DNA of 37,287 nt. It comes from Actinomycetota bacterium (GTDB lineage: Bacteria; Actinomycetota; Acidimicrobiia; IMCC26256; JAENVU01). Numbering within the stretch: position 1 is the stretch's first letter; the number at the start of each line of letters is the position of its first letter. The stretch spans positions 1 through 37,287 of the forward strand of contig VGBT01000024.1 in assembly GCA_016870395.1 (NCBI GenBank). The letters run 5' to 3'. The notes beneath the pieces were generated by a model. The model did no database searches and was not told where the DNA came from. It worked only from the letters and a program-made list of their open reading frames with translations. Positions 1-8,977 of the stretch are shown one piece after another. A program made the translations under genes and the position numbers.

Positions 1-77
1 CCGGCGAGCATTCGGTCTCGGGCCACGCTCCGACGATTGAGGCAGGATTTCCTCAAGCGTTCGCCCCGGTGCCATAG

Positions 78-557
78 GTAGGTTTCACGCCGATCCGGTT
101 CGTCGACGAGACCTACGTCAAAGTCGCCGGCAAGTGGCGGTACGTATACCGGGCGATTGATCAATACGGACAGATCATCGACGTGCTCGTCTCGGCCCGC
201 CGCGATCTCCGTGATGCGCGACGGTTCTTCGCCAGAGTGCTGCGCGCGCATGGTGAGCCGGTCGAAGTGGTAACTGATCGGGCGCCCGCGTCGCGGGCCG
301 CGATCGAGGGTCTCATGCTCGCGGCGTGTCACAACACCGACCAGTACGCGAACAACCGTGTTGAATGCGACCATGGTCGGCTCAAGGCTCGGCTCCGTCC
401 GATGCGCGGCCTGAAACGCGACCATTCGGCGCGGGTGATCATCCGCGGCCATGCGCTGATGCAGAACACCCGCCGCGGGCACTACGAACTCGGCATCGAC
501 GCGCGCTCGCACCGATGCATCGAAACCGCGTTCACCGAGCTCGCCGGCACGATCTGA
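78..557 (+). pseudogene. IS6-family DDE transposase, N-terminally truncated
   Basis: Reading in frame from base 78 gives a protein beginning VGFTPIRFVDETYVKVAG and ending FTELAGTI, clearly the catalytic part of an IS6-family transposase. All three acidic residues are present: the Asp of VDETYVKV, the Asp of VVTDRAP and the Glu of NRVECDHGRLK, as are the conserved RAIDQYGQIIDV and MRGLK stretches. The same frame has a TAG at 75-77 and no recognisable N-terminal helix-turn-helix before it. The first ATG/GTG start (GTG 183) lies after the first catalytic Asp. Intact family members are around 230 residues, so roughly the first third is missing or out of frame and the copy should be inactive. An assembly or sequencing error at base 75 is an alternative. 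Confidence 0.7.
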
Positions 558-604
558 ACCCTGAACAGGACAGGAGTTGGTTCGCCCGCGGCCCGACCGA
601 ATCA

Positions 605-617
605 ATGCAACAGCGCC
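605..617 (+). repeat. Putative right terminal inverted repeat of IS6-type element
   Basis: ATGCAACAGCGCC reads as GGCGCTGTTGCAT on the other strand and resembles IS6-family ends. It lies 48 bases past the transposase stop, where such an end is expected. The partner left repeat is not in the window. Confidence 0.5.
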
Positions 618-759
618 CACTCGACCCCTGTTCTTCTCGGCCTGGGTTCGAAACAGAGCTACTTGGCGGAGAGCATGCGAGAGCTTTCAAACCCTCCGGA
701 GGAGTTCGAGCGCCTTGTGGGTGGATAGCCCTTGTCCTGGCCGGGCCTGAGATCGGTGA

Positions 760-1665
760 TCACATGTAGAGCGGTTCGAACGCTCGTTGAAGCTGACGCA
801 CCAGGAGGTCGACGGGTGGCTGGTCACCACCGTCGAGGCGGCGTCCGAGGTGTCGAATCGTCAGGCACTTGGCGTAGTGGGAAACAGCGGGGATGAGGTC
901 TTCGTCCTGTCGGCCTTTCATCTGTGTGCTGACGGCGGTGAGGCCCATGCTGATCGCGAGCCCGACGTAGTCATCAATGGGGTGCACGAGACAGGTGTCG
1001 GCCCAGTCGATGACGCCGCTGAGCGCGCGGTCGTCGTCGAGGAGAATGTGTTCGCCTTTGAGGTCGGCATGCGACAGAACCGGTTCCCGATGAGGTAGCT
1101 GCGGATGGGTGTCGGCGGAGGTCATGAACTCCTCAACCGCCGGTGGCAGCAAGTCCGTTGCCTTCAGGACTGTTGATTGCCATCGCATGGCCTCGGTAAG
1201 CGCTTCCGCCGGTGTTCCCCGATCTTCAAGCCCGAACACTGACGTGTCGACCGTACTGATGTCGACGCTGTGGAGACGTTCGACGAACTCGACGAGTTGC
1301 AGTGCGACCGGGTCAGCTGCGCTCAACGCGATCTGCTCCAGCGGCGTCCCGTTGACCCAGGAGAAGACGGCGAAGTCGATACCGTCTGAGAGGCTGTTCG
1401 GCGCGTACAGGCACTCGGGTACTGCGATTCCAACGTGAGGCCGGACGGCTCCTAGAGCTGCTACTTCGCGCGCCAGGGGCCTCCTGGTGGCTCGGTCGGG
1501 TGCGACCTTGACGACGGCCTCGGTCCCGATCCGCCAGGTCGAGAACTCACCGCCCTCGGCCACAGCAACGATGGGAAGCTCAGCGAACTCAGAGCTGCTT
1601 TCTGTCGGACCGAGACCTTCCGTTATCAAACGGTGAGCAAGACACCCCAGCGCTGAGACAGTCAT
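760..1665 (-). CDS. Aminoglycoside phosphotransferase (APH)-family kinase
   Basis: The protein has 301 residues with an APH/choline-kinase fold. It has an N-terminal lobe with a nucleotide-binding Lys in TEAVVKVAPD, a catalytic loop LSHADLKGEHILLDDD (usual form HGDLxxxN, here H-A-D-L-K-G-E-H) and the metal-binding Asp of GVIDWADTCLVHPIDDY. The family phosphorylates small-molecule hydroxyls using ATP or GTP; the substrate cannot be told, and antibiotic resistance is only one possibility. I start at ATG 1665, because the longer open frame upstream runs through the tRNA-Ser gene. Base composition is visibly less GC-rich than dnaX and later genes, and an IS6 remnant lies downstream, which suggests acquisition by transfer. 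The Asn normally following the catalytic Asp is replaced by His in the GEH position, so activity should be tested rather than assumed. Confidence 0.75.
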   Translation of the reverse strand: MTVSALGCLAHRLITEGLGPTESSSEFAELPIVAVAEGGEFSTWRIGTEAVVKVAPDRATRRPLAREVAALGAVRPHVGIAVPECLYAPNSLSDGIDFAVFSWVNGTPLEQIALSAADPVALQLVEFVERLHSVDISTVDTSVFGLEDRGTPAEALTEAMRWQSTVLKATDLLPPAVEEFMTSADTHPQLPHREPVLSHADLKGEHILLDDDRALSGVIDWADTCLVHPIDDYVGLAISMGLTAVSTQMKGRQDEDLIPAVSHYAKCLTIRHLGRRLDGGDQPPVDLLVRQLQRAFEPLYM

Positions 1666-1704
1666 GAGACTCCACCTGAACTGGGCTGATGTGCATTCGC
1701 CGAG

Positions 1705-1789
1705 CGGAGGGAGTGGGATTCGAACCCACGGTGGGTTGCCCCACACACGCTTTCCAAGCGTGCCGATTCGGCCGCTCTCGCATCCCTCC
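1705..1789 (-). tRNA. tRNA-Ser (anticodon GGA)
   Basis: On the minus strand the acceptor stem GGAGGGA (1789-1783) pairs with TCCCTCC (1712-1706), and the discriminator is G1705. The anticodon stem CACGC/GCGTG encloses the loop TTGGAAA, giving anticodon GGA (1755-1753). The long variable arm (GTGGGGCAACCCAC) and the T arm with GTTCGAATC are typical of serine tRNAs. CCA is not encoded. It reads UCC/UCU codons. The 3' end faces the IS remnant and phosphotransferase gene, the orientation in which integrated elements commonly lie. Confidence 0.95.
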
Positions 1790-2021
1790 TCGCGGCCGCG
1801 CGCCGCCGGAGCAGGGGATCGTACCGGGCGCGACCAGGTTGCCCACGGCCGAAGCCGCGCCGCGTCCAGCGACGAAGATGGGCGCTGATACCCTGCGCCC
1901 GCGGACCGTGCTAGGCGGGGAGCCCGTGGTGCCCTGTACCCCAAATCCACGTATGGGGGGCTGAACTCCCGTCCGAGGCCCGAGCCGCCGTGGGGAAGGC
2001 GACTCGCGCGTCGACGTCGAG

Positions 2022-2118
2022 GGCCGGGTCCTGCGCAACGGGATCTCGTGAACCGAGTCAGGTCCGGAAGGAAGCAGCTCTCAGCGGGCCCTCCCGTGTG
2101 CCGTAGGGTCGCCTGGCC
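2022..2118 (+). ncRNA. ffs: Signal recognition particle RNA, small (4.5S) bacterial type
   Basis: The diagnostic apical core GTCAGGTCCGGAAGGAAGCA (2058-2077) is present, followed by GC as in the conserved SRP domain that binds Ffh. Flanking sequence folds back: CTGCGCAACGGGA (from 2031) against TCCCGTGTGCCGTAG (ending 2106), with GGCC at both outer ends (2022-2025, 2115-2118). The ends are set by this pairing and are good to a few bases. It guides membrane-protein ribosomes to the membrane with Ffh. The position just upstream of dnaX is the usual actinobacterial arrangement. Confidence 0.9.
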
Positions 2119-2217
2119 TGAGCCGGCCGCGAACGGCGCGCCTCATGGCGTCGGGTCGACGGCGGGTGCACGGTCCGCAACGGCGTGAGCGTCGCGCCCC
2201 GGCGGTAGGGTCGGGGC

Positions 2218-4101
2218 GTGGCGTTCCAGTCGTTGTATCGCAAGTACCGGCCGCAGCGCTTCGGCGAGCTGGTCGGCCAGGACCACGTCACCACGGCGCT
2301 GCGCAACGCCGTCCGAGAGGACCGGGTCGGCCACGCCTACCTGTTCTCCGGCCCCCGCGGCACCGGCAAGACCACCACCGCGCGCATCCTCGCCAAGGCC
2401 CTCAACTGCCTCGAGCTCGGCGCCGACGGCGAGCCGTGCGGCCAGTGCGCGAGCTGCGACGCGATCGCGCACGGCACGTTCAACGACCTGATCGAGCTGG
2501 ACGCCGCGTCCAACCGCGGTGTCGACGACGCCCGCGATCTCGTCGCGCGCATCAACCTCGGGCTCGGCGCGACCTCCAAGCGCAAGGTGTACCTCCTCGA
2601 CGAGGTGCACATGCTCACCAAGGAGGCGTCCAACACCCTGCTCAAGACGCTCGAGGAGCCGCCGGCGCACGTCGTGTTCGTGCTAGCGACTACCGAGGCC
2701 GACCGGGTGCTGCCCACGATCCGGTCGCGCACGCAGCACTTCGCCTTCACGCTGCACTCGATCGACGAGCTCGTCACGATCCTGTCCTCGGTGCTCGACG
2801 ACGAGGGTGTCGCGTCGGAACCGGATGCCCTGGCCGTGGTCGCCCGTCTGGCGAAGGGCTCGGCGCGTGACGCCCTGTCGATTCTCGACCAGGTCCTCGC
2901 GCAGGCTGACGGCGCGATCACCCTCGACCTCGTCGACCGAGCACTCGGTGGCTCGCCGTTCGACGCGCGCCTCGCGGTGCTCGACGCGATCGCCGCGGAA
3001 GACCCTGCGGGCGCGCTGGTCGGGGTCGCCGGCCTGCTCGACACCGGCCACGAGCCTCGCCGCGTCGCCGAAGACCTGTTGCGTTCGCTGCGCGACGCGT
3101 TCGTGCTCACCTCGGGTGGCGGCCGGGTGCCCGTGGAGGCGACGGTCGACGAGCAGGAGCGTCTCCGTGCGGTCGGCGACGCGCTCGGCACCGCGGCGGT
3201 GGTCCGGGCGCTCGAGACGCTCGGCCAGGCCGTGAACGACATGCGGGCCCGTGAGTCCACCGATCCGCGCCTCACCCTCGAGATCGCGCTCGTGCGGCTC
3301 GCCCGGCGCGACACCGGCGGACCGCTCCAGGTCCTTGCCGACCGGGTCGACCGGCTCGAGGCGCGGCTCGCGGGTGGCGAGCTCGTCGCCCCGGCACCAG
3401 GACCGGAGCCGTCCGCGCCCGCCTCGCGCCCGGAGGCCCCTGTCCCGGCCGCGGGAAGGAAGGCTGCGCTCGGCGCGTTTCGTACCCCCGAGCGTCCGAC
3501 CGCACCCGCCCCGGTTGAGCCTGTGACACCGGAGCCGGCACCCGCCGTGGCGGAGCCGCCGGAGGCCCCCGCCACTCCGCCGCCTGCCCCACCCGCGTCA
3601 GACACGAGTTCCGTACCGGACCTCGTGCTCGACGACGTGATCGTCGCGTGGGAGCGCGTGCTCGAGGCGGTGCCGCGTGCCGTGCGCAGCGCGGTGCAGG
3701 ACGCGCAGCCCCTGCGGGTCGACGGCAACGTCGTCACGTTCGGGGTTTCGAGGGCCCAGATGGAGATCGTGAAGCCGCGCTTCCAGAAGGAGGCCGACAC
3801 GATCCGCAACGCATTCATCGCCGAGCTGGGTGCGCCGCCCCGGTTCAAGTTCGCCGTCCACGAGTGGACCGATGGCGACGGGCCGCGAGCGCGGCGCGCG
3901 TCGCGTTCCACGCCGCCCGAGGCCGAGGCCACGCCGGAGCCCGAGGAGCCTCACGTCGACCTCGTGGACGAGGCCGTTGACCAGGCCGTCGATCCCGACG
4001 AGCTGGTCGACGCGCCGCCCGCCGCCGGAGCGACGGTAGATTCGGTCACCCGTCTCGCGACCACGTTCGGAGCGACCGTGGTCGAGGAGCACCCCCGGTA
4101 G
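2218..4101 (+). CDS. dnaX: DNA polymerase III subunit gamma/tau
   Basis: A 627-residue clamp-loader ATPase of the replisome. Visible features are the family N-terminus (FQSLYRKYRPQRFGELVGQ), Walker A GPRGTGKT (45-52), four zinc-binding cysteines (C64, C74, C77, C80), Walker B VYLLDEVH (124-131) and the SRT form of the SRC arginine-finger motif (about 170-172), a variant also found in other actinobacteria. A clamp-loader collar domain runs to about 370. A Pro/Ala-rich linker (about 395-470) then leads to a C-terminal domain (WERVLEAVP through RFKFAVHEW) that would contact the polymerase. The start is GTG 2218, since the conserved N-terminus begins there. It is first in a dnaX-ybaB-recR run, 99 bases after the SRP RNA. 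No slippery A-tract for producing gamma by frameshifting is apparent. Confidence 0.97.
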   Translation: MAFQSLYRKYRPQRFGELVGQDHVTTALRNAVREDRVGHAYLFSGPRGTGKTTTARILAKALNCLELGADGEPCGQCASCDAIAHGTFNDLIELDAASNRGVDDARDLVARINLGLGATSKRKVYLLDEVHMLTKEASNTLLKTLEEPPAHVVFVLATTEADRVLPTIRSRTQHFAFTLHSIDELVTILSSVLDDEGVASEPDALAVVARLAKGSARDALSILDQVLAQADGAITLDLVDRALGGSPFDARLAVLDAIAAEDPAGALVGVAGLLDTGHEPRRVAEDLLRSLRDAFVLTSGGGRVPVEATVDEQERLRAVGDALGTAAVVRALETLGQAVNDMRARESTDPRLTLEIALVRLARRDTGGPLQVLADRVDRLEARLAGGELVAPAPGPEPSAPASRPEAPVPAAGRKAALGAFRTPERPTAPAPVEPVTPEPAPAVAEPPEAPATPPPAPPASDTSSVPDLVLDDVIVAWERVLEAVPRAVRSAVQDAQPLRVDGNVVTFGVSRAQMEIVKPRFQKEADTIRNAFIAELGAPPRFKFAVHEWTDGDGPRARRASRSTPPEAEATPEPEEPHVDLVDEAVDQAVDPDELVDAPPAAGATVDSVTRLATTFGATVVEEHPR

Positions 4102-4137
4102 CCGGACCCGGCTGCACAGGACGACCAGGAGCCTCAC

Positions 4138-4467
4138 GTGGCCAAGCAGAAGCCGCAAGCAAACCCGATGATGCGGCAGGTCCAGAAGATGCAGGAGGAG
4201 ATGCTCGCCGCGCAGGCCGCGCTCGCGCAGGAGACGGTGGAGGCGGGCGCGGGCGGCGGGATGGTGAAGGCCGTCGTCACCGGTACCGGCGAGCTGCAGT
4301 CGATCTCCATCGCGCCGGAGGTCGTCGATCCCGACGACGTCGAGATGCTCGAGGACCTCGTGGTCGCTGCGGTCGTCGAGGCGATGCGCATGGGCCAGGA
4401 GCTGCAGTCGCAGCGGATGGGCGGCGTGACCGGCGGGCTCGACCTGTCGGCCTTCGGGCTCGGCTAG
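4138..4467 (+). CDS. YbaB/EbfC family nucleoid-associated protein
   Basis: A 109-residue small DNA-binding protein of the YbaB/EbfC family, which forms tweezer-like dimers on DNA. Typical features are the N-terminal helix MMRQVQKMQEEMLAAQAAL, a Gly-rich turn (GAGGGMVKAVVTGTGELQSISI) and the PEVVDPDDVEMLEDLVVAAV segment. The GTG start at 4138 is preceded by AGGAG (4127-4131) at 6 bases. It lies 36 bases after dnaX and 12 before recR. This three-gene order is widely conserved and links the protein to replication and repair, though its exact role in the family is unsettled. Confidence 0.95.
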   Translation: MAKQKPQANPMMRQVQKMQEEMLAAQAALAQETVEAGAGGGMVKAVVTGTGELQSISIAPEVVDPDDVEMLEDLVVAAVVEAMRMGQELQSQRMGGVTGGLDLSAFGLG

Positions 4468-4479
4468 AGCGCACGTCCT

Positions 4480-5088
4480 GTGGCGTCGCCCTACGAGGGA
4501 CCCGTCCAGCGGGTCATCGACGAGCTCGGTCGGCTCCCGGGCATCGGCCCGAAGTCGGCGCAGCGGATCGCGTACTACCTGCTCAAGATCCCGGCGGAGG
4601 ACGCACGCCGGCTCGCGGCGTCGATCGTGGAGGTGAAGGAGCGCATCTCGTGGTGCCGCCGCTGCTTCAACATCGCCGAGGGCGAGCTGTGCGGGTTCTG
4701 CCGCGACGAGCGCCGCGACCCGACGGTGCTCTGCGTGGTGGAGGAGCCGCGCGACATCGTCGCCATCGAGCGCACCCACGAGTTCTCCGGCCGGTACCAC
4801 GTGCTGCAGGGCACGATCTCGCCGATCGAGGGTATCGGGCCCGAACAGCTGCGGATCCGGGAGCTGCTCACCCGCGTCGGCGGCGACGGGGTGGTTGAGG
4901 TGATCCTCGCGACCAACCCCAACACCGACGGCGAGGTGACGGCGATGTACGTCGCCCGCGCGCTGAAGGACAGCGGCGTGCGCGTCACGCGGATCGCGAG
5001 CGGCCTCCCGGTGGGCGGCGACCTGGAGTACGCCGACGAGGTGACCCTCGGCCGAGCCCTCGAGGGCCGCCGAGTGGTCGACGCCTGA
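4480..5088 (+). CDS. recR: Recombination mediator protein RecR
   Basis: A 202-residue protein that acts with RecF/RecO in loading RecA at single-strand gaps. Domains in order: a helix-hairpin-helix ([14 protein letters not shown], about 17-30), a zinc motif with C59, C62, C71 and C74, a Toprim domain ([17 protein letters not shown] and following) and the C-terminal Walker-like [25 protein letters not shown]. Length matches the family (about 200). The start is GTG 4480, 12 bases after ybaB, indicating an operon with dnaX. The gene ends convergently with metX, with a nested hairpin in the gap. Confidence 0.97.
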   Translation: MASPYEGPVQRVIDELGRLPGIGPKSAQRIAYYLLKIPAEDARRLAASIVEVKERISWCRRCFNIAEGELCGFCRDERRDPTVLCVVEEPRDIVAIERTHEFSGRYHVLQGTISPIEGIGPEQLRIRELLTRVGGDGVVEVILATNPNTDGEVTAMYVARALKDSGVRVTRIASGLPVGGDLEYADEVTLGRALEGRRVVDA

Positions 5089-5212
5089 CCCGCGCTGCTG
5101 ACTCCCGGCCGGTCTGCAGCGTCGGCCATTCGCACAGGCATGGGTCGCACCGCTGGCGCTTTGGGACCCAGACTCGCTCGGTGGCTCGACGCGGCGGCCC
5201 GGCCTGGCGTAG

Positions 5213-5256
5213 CTGTCGCGGGTATCTCACGCCATGGCGTGAAACAGGCGCGACAG
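5213..5256. terminator. Nested inverted repeat between recR and metX
   Basis: Outer arms CTGTCGCG (5213-5220) and CGCGACAG (5249-5256) enclose a symmetric 6/6 internal loop and the perfect 16-base palindrome TCACGCCATGGCGTGA (5227-5242). It lies between two convergent genes, so bidirectional termination is the simplest role. No long T-tract follows. Confidence 0.5.
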
Positions 5257-5306
5257 TTTCAGGAACAACGGCCGACTCCGCCCGCGCCCGGGCGGTCCCG
5301 CGCGCG

Positions 5307-6455
5307 TCAGGCGTCGGCGAGGGCGCGCGTGATCACCTTGCCCACGGCTTCGTGTTCGGTGAGGAAGCCGTCGTGGCCAGCGAGCGACTGGATCACCTCC
5401 ACGTCGGACGCGCGCGGGATGAGTGCCGCGAGCTCGTGCTGGAGCCGCAGCGGGTAGAGCCAGTCCGACGAGATGCCCGCGAGCCACACGTCGGCGCGGA
5501 CCCGCCCGAGTGCCGCGGCGACGCCGCCTCGTCCACGGCCGACGTCGTGATGGTTCATCGCCTGCGACAGCACGATGTAGGTGTTGGCGTCGAAGCGGTA
5601 CGACAGCTTCTCGCCGTGGTATTCGAGGTACGACTCGACCGCGTAGCGCCCGCCGTCGAGGGGCTGCTCGTCGCCCTCGTGCCCGCGCCCGAAGCGCTCG
5701 TCGAACTCGAGCTCGGACCGGTAGCTCACCTGCCCGATCCCGCGAGCCAGGGCCATGCCGCGCCACGGACCGTCGCCGGGCTCGGCGTCGTAGTAGTCGC
5801 CACCGCGAAAGCGCGGATCCGCGCGGATCGCCCGGACCTGCAGCGAGCACAGCGCGATCTCCTCCGCGGTCGCGGTCGCGCCGCAGGCGATCACCACCGC
5901 GCGTCTGACCCGTTCGGGGAACCCGACGGCCCACTCGAGCACCCGCTGTCCGCCCATCGACCCGCCGATCACCGCGGTCCACCGCGCGATCCCGAGCGTG
6001 TCGGCGAGGGATGCCTCCACCACCACCTGGTCGCGGATGGTGATGATCGGGAAGCGGGGGCCGTAGGGGCGGCCCGTCTCCGGGTCGTCCGAGGCCGGGC
6101 CGGTGCTGCCCTGGCAGCCGCCGAGCACGTTGGGGCACACCACGAAGAAGCGGTCGGTGTCGATCGGCTTGCCGGGCCCGACGACGTCGTCCCACCAGCC
6201 GATCTGACCGTGGCCCGGGCCGGCTGGCCCGTGCGCGTGGCTGTCACCGGTGAGGGCGTGCAGCACGAGGACGGCGTTGGACCCGTCGGGTGCGAGCGCT
6301 CCCCACGTCTCGTACGCGACGGTCACGTGCTCGAGCCGTCCGCCGGCCTCGAGCACATGGGGGCGTGCGTCGAACACGGACGTGAACTGGCGCCGTCCGG
6401 GATGGTCGCCCGGACGCCACGCGCCGGTCACGGGAATCGGGTCGGCGGGGGTCAT
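5307..6455 (-). CDS. metX: Homoserine O-acetyltransferase
   Basis: A 382-residue alpha/beta-hydrolase-fold enzyme that acylates homoserine for methionine synthesis. Motifs: the family signature LHALTGDSHAHG, CPNVLGGCQGSTGP, the nucleophile elbow GGSMGGQ with S166, the Asp region in GISSDWLYPL and the catalytic His in LAGHDGFLTEH. Length matches the MetX family (about 370-380). The start is ATG 6455, since the longer open frame overlaps metY and is not family-like. It sits 13 bases downstream of metY on the same strand, which implies one operon. Acetyl- versus succinyl-CoA use cannot be settled from these motifs; acetyl is assumed because of the linked MetY. Confidence 0.93.
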   Translation of the reverse strand: MTPADPIPVTGAWRPGDHPGRRQFTSVFDARPHVLEAGGRLEHVTVAYETWGALAPDGSNAVLVLHALTGDSHAHGPAGPGHGQIGWWDDVVGPGKPIDTDRFFVVCPNVLGGCQGSTGPASDDPETGRPYGPRFPIITIRDQVVVEASLADTLGIARWTAVIGGSMGGQRVLEWAVGFPERVRRAVVIACGATATAEEIALCSLQVRAIRADPRFRGGDYYDAEPGDGPWRGMALARGIGQVSYRSELEFDERFGRGHEGDEQPLDGGRYAVESYLEYHGEKLSYRFDANTYIVLSQAMNHHDVGRGRGGVAAALGRVRADVWLAGISSDWLYPLRLQHELAALIPRASDVEVIQSLAGHDGFLTEHEAVGKVITRALADA

Positions 6456-6468
6456 GGCCCCAGCCAGG

Positions 6469-7833
<1,365 letters not shown>

Positions 7834-7913
7834 TCAAGGCGGTTTTCTCGGGCTGCGCCCGGCGCGGGCCGGCTGGCGTGGGTGGCTGGGCACCGCAGTC
7901 CTAGGCTGGGTTC

Positions 7914-8336
7914 ATGCTCGCCGTCTCACCCCTCGTCCGCCACCCGGTCGCCGCACCGGTGCTCGCGGGCGGGCTGTTGATGGGCGGGTGCGTGACGCTC
8001 GCGCTGGTCGACCCCGCGGGTGGCCCGCCGGTGTGCCCGTTCAAGGCCGCCACCGGCCTGGACTGTCCCGGATGTGGCGGCACCCGCGCCGCGCACCAGC
8101 TGTTCACCGGTCACCTGGGTGCGGCGCTCGACTTCAACGTGCTCGCGGTGCTGGCGATGCCGTTCATTCTCTGGGGCCTGTTCACCTGGCTGACGCGGGT
8201 GTTCGGCGGTCCGGTGTGGCGTGGCATCTCGGTCTCGAACCGGTGGACCGCGGTCGCCGTAGTGGTGCTCCTCGCGTTCTGGGTGGTGCGCAACCTCGAC
8301 CCCACGCCGTTCGCGTGGCTCGGCACCGGTACCTGA
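7914..8336 (+). CDS. DUF2752 family membrane protein
   Basis: A 140-residue small inner-membrane protein. The DUF2752 hallmark is the Cys cluster CPFKAATGLDCPGCGGTRA (about 41-59), followed by AAHQLFTGHLGAALDFN. Three hydrophobic segments lie at about 11-31, 75-95 and 110-128. The function of the family is unknown; the CPGCGGTR motif could bind a metal or be redox-active, but I have no direct evidence. The start is ATG 7914. It is a single gene, divergent from metY and convergent with the DUF5684 gene, with a strong hairpin between them. Confidence 0.85.
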   Translation: MLAVSPLVRHPVAAPVLAGGLLMGGCVTLALVDPAGGPPVCPFKAATGLDCPGCGGTRAAHQLFTGHLGAALDFNVLAVLAMPFILWGLFTWLTRVFGGPVWRGISVSNRWTAVAVVVLLAFWVVRNLDPTPFAWLGTGT

Positions 8337-8359
8337 CACGGCCCGTTCTTGTGGACGCG

Positions 8360-8388
8360 ACGAGGCCCGGGCGATGCCCGGGCCTCGT
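8360..8388. terminator. Strong hairpin between convergent genes
   Basis: A 13-base perfect stem (ACGAGGCCCGGGC / GCCCGGGCCTCGT) with a 3-base loop GAT lies 23 bases after the DUF2752 stop and 23 before the end of the minus-strand gene. It is likely a bidirectional terminator; no T-tract follows. Confidence 0.65.
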
Positions 8389-8411
8389 GCGCTGTGGGTC
8401 GGGACGGTCCC

Positions 8412-8792
8412 CTAGAAGAGCGGGTCCTTCTCGAGCTGGTACTGCGAGCTGCCGAAGCCGAGGATTAGGAAGAAGATCGGCCACAGCAGGATCAGACCGA
8501 TCGTGAACCCGACGCCGTGTCCATAGGCCTTCGACATCTCGTTGGCCACGATGATCCACACAACGATGCCCACGCACGGGATCAGCATCAGGATGATCCA
8601 CCACAGCGGCCGCTTCACGATCTTCAGCATGACCAGGGTGTTCAGGATCGGGATGATCGACGTCCACCCCTTCTGCCCGGCCTTCGTGAAGGTCGTCCAC
8701 ATCCCCGCGATCGCGAGGACGATGAACGCGACGTAGAAGATGATGGCGATCGCCGCACCGGCGCCTCCGCCGCTTGACTCTGCTCCGAGCAT
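8412..8792 (-). CDS. DUF5684-like small membrane protein
   Basis: A 126-residue protein with about four membrane segments (about 12-33, 43-57, 63-84 and 95-112). The stretch KAGQKGWTSIIPILNTLVMLKIVKRPLWWIILMLIP followed by FVLANEM-like VWIIVANEMSKAYG is characteristic of the DUF5684 family. An N-terminal SSGGGAG tract precedes the first segment. The function is unknown. The start is ATG 8792. It lies downstream of, and on the same strand as, a second membrane-protein gene, but a hairpin at 8927-8956 separates them, so it probably has its own promoter in 8793-8926. Confidence 0.75.
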   Translation of the reverse strand: MLGAESSGGGAGAAIAIIFYVAFIVLAIAGMWTTFTKAGQKGWTSIIPILNTLVMLKIVKRPLWWIILMLIPCVGIVVWIIVANEMSKAYGHGVGFTIGLILLWPIFFLILGFGSSQYQLEKDPLF

Positions 8793-8926
8793 GTTGTGCT
8801 TCCCCTTCGGTCGAGCTCCGGGTTTTCCCGAGCGAGACCCCTATCGGCCGGTGCTCCGGCCGACTCGAGTCCGGATAAGCCTGCTCCCGTTGGCGCCGCG
8901 AAGCGCGGATGATCGGCACGGAACGC

Positions 8927-8956
8927 CGACGGCCCGGGCCGAAGCCCGGGCCGTCG
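8927..8956 (-). terminator. Hairpin downstream of the proline-rich membrane protein gene
   Basis: CGACGGCCCGGGC and GCCCGGGCCGTCG form a perfect 13-base stem with a 4-base loop CGAA, starting 21 bases past the stop of the minus-strand gene at 8978. Its core GCCCGGGC is shared with the hairpin at 8360-8388. Confidence 0.6.
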
Positions 8957-8977
8957 AGGATCTGAGGTGTCGCGTGG

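Larger units (their letters stand above)
1..617 (+). mobile_element. IS6-family insertion sequence remnant (right part)
   Basis: The element holds the 3' two thirds of an IS6-type transposase, followed 48 bases after its stop by ATGCAACAGCGCC (605-617). The reverse complement of that stretch, GGCGCTGTTGCAT, resembles the terminal inverted repeat of IS6-family elements (GGCACTGTTGCAA in the well-known member IS26). I therefore take about 617 as the right end. The left end lies outside the window or is lost, so no target duplication can be checked. The next gene is a lower-GC phosphotransferase, and both sit on the 3' side of a tRNA-Ser gene, as is common for an accessory island edge. Confidence 0.6.

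Noticed and set aside
671-686. tRNA-Ser fragment or att site near the IS remnant
   Set aside because: ATGCGAGAGC matches the tRNA 5' part for 10 bases but in the opposite orientation and not its 3' end, where integrases act; likely chance.
760-1950. 396-residue version of the phosphotransferase
   Set aside because: The added N-terminus would be translated from the tRNA-Ser gene; the ATG at 1665 fits the family.
2337-3932. Long open frame opposite dnaX
   Set aside because: It is a GC-frame shadow of dnaX, rich in Ser/Arg/Ala without motifs. The same holds for the 1221-codon minus frame at 28576-32241 opposite lysC and the 667-codon frame opposite the oxidase.
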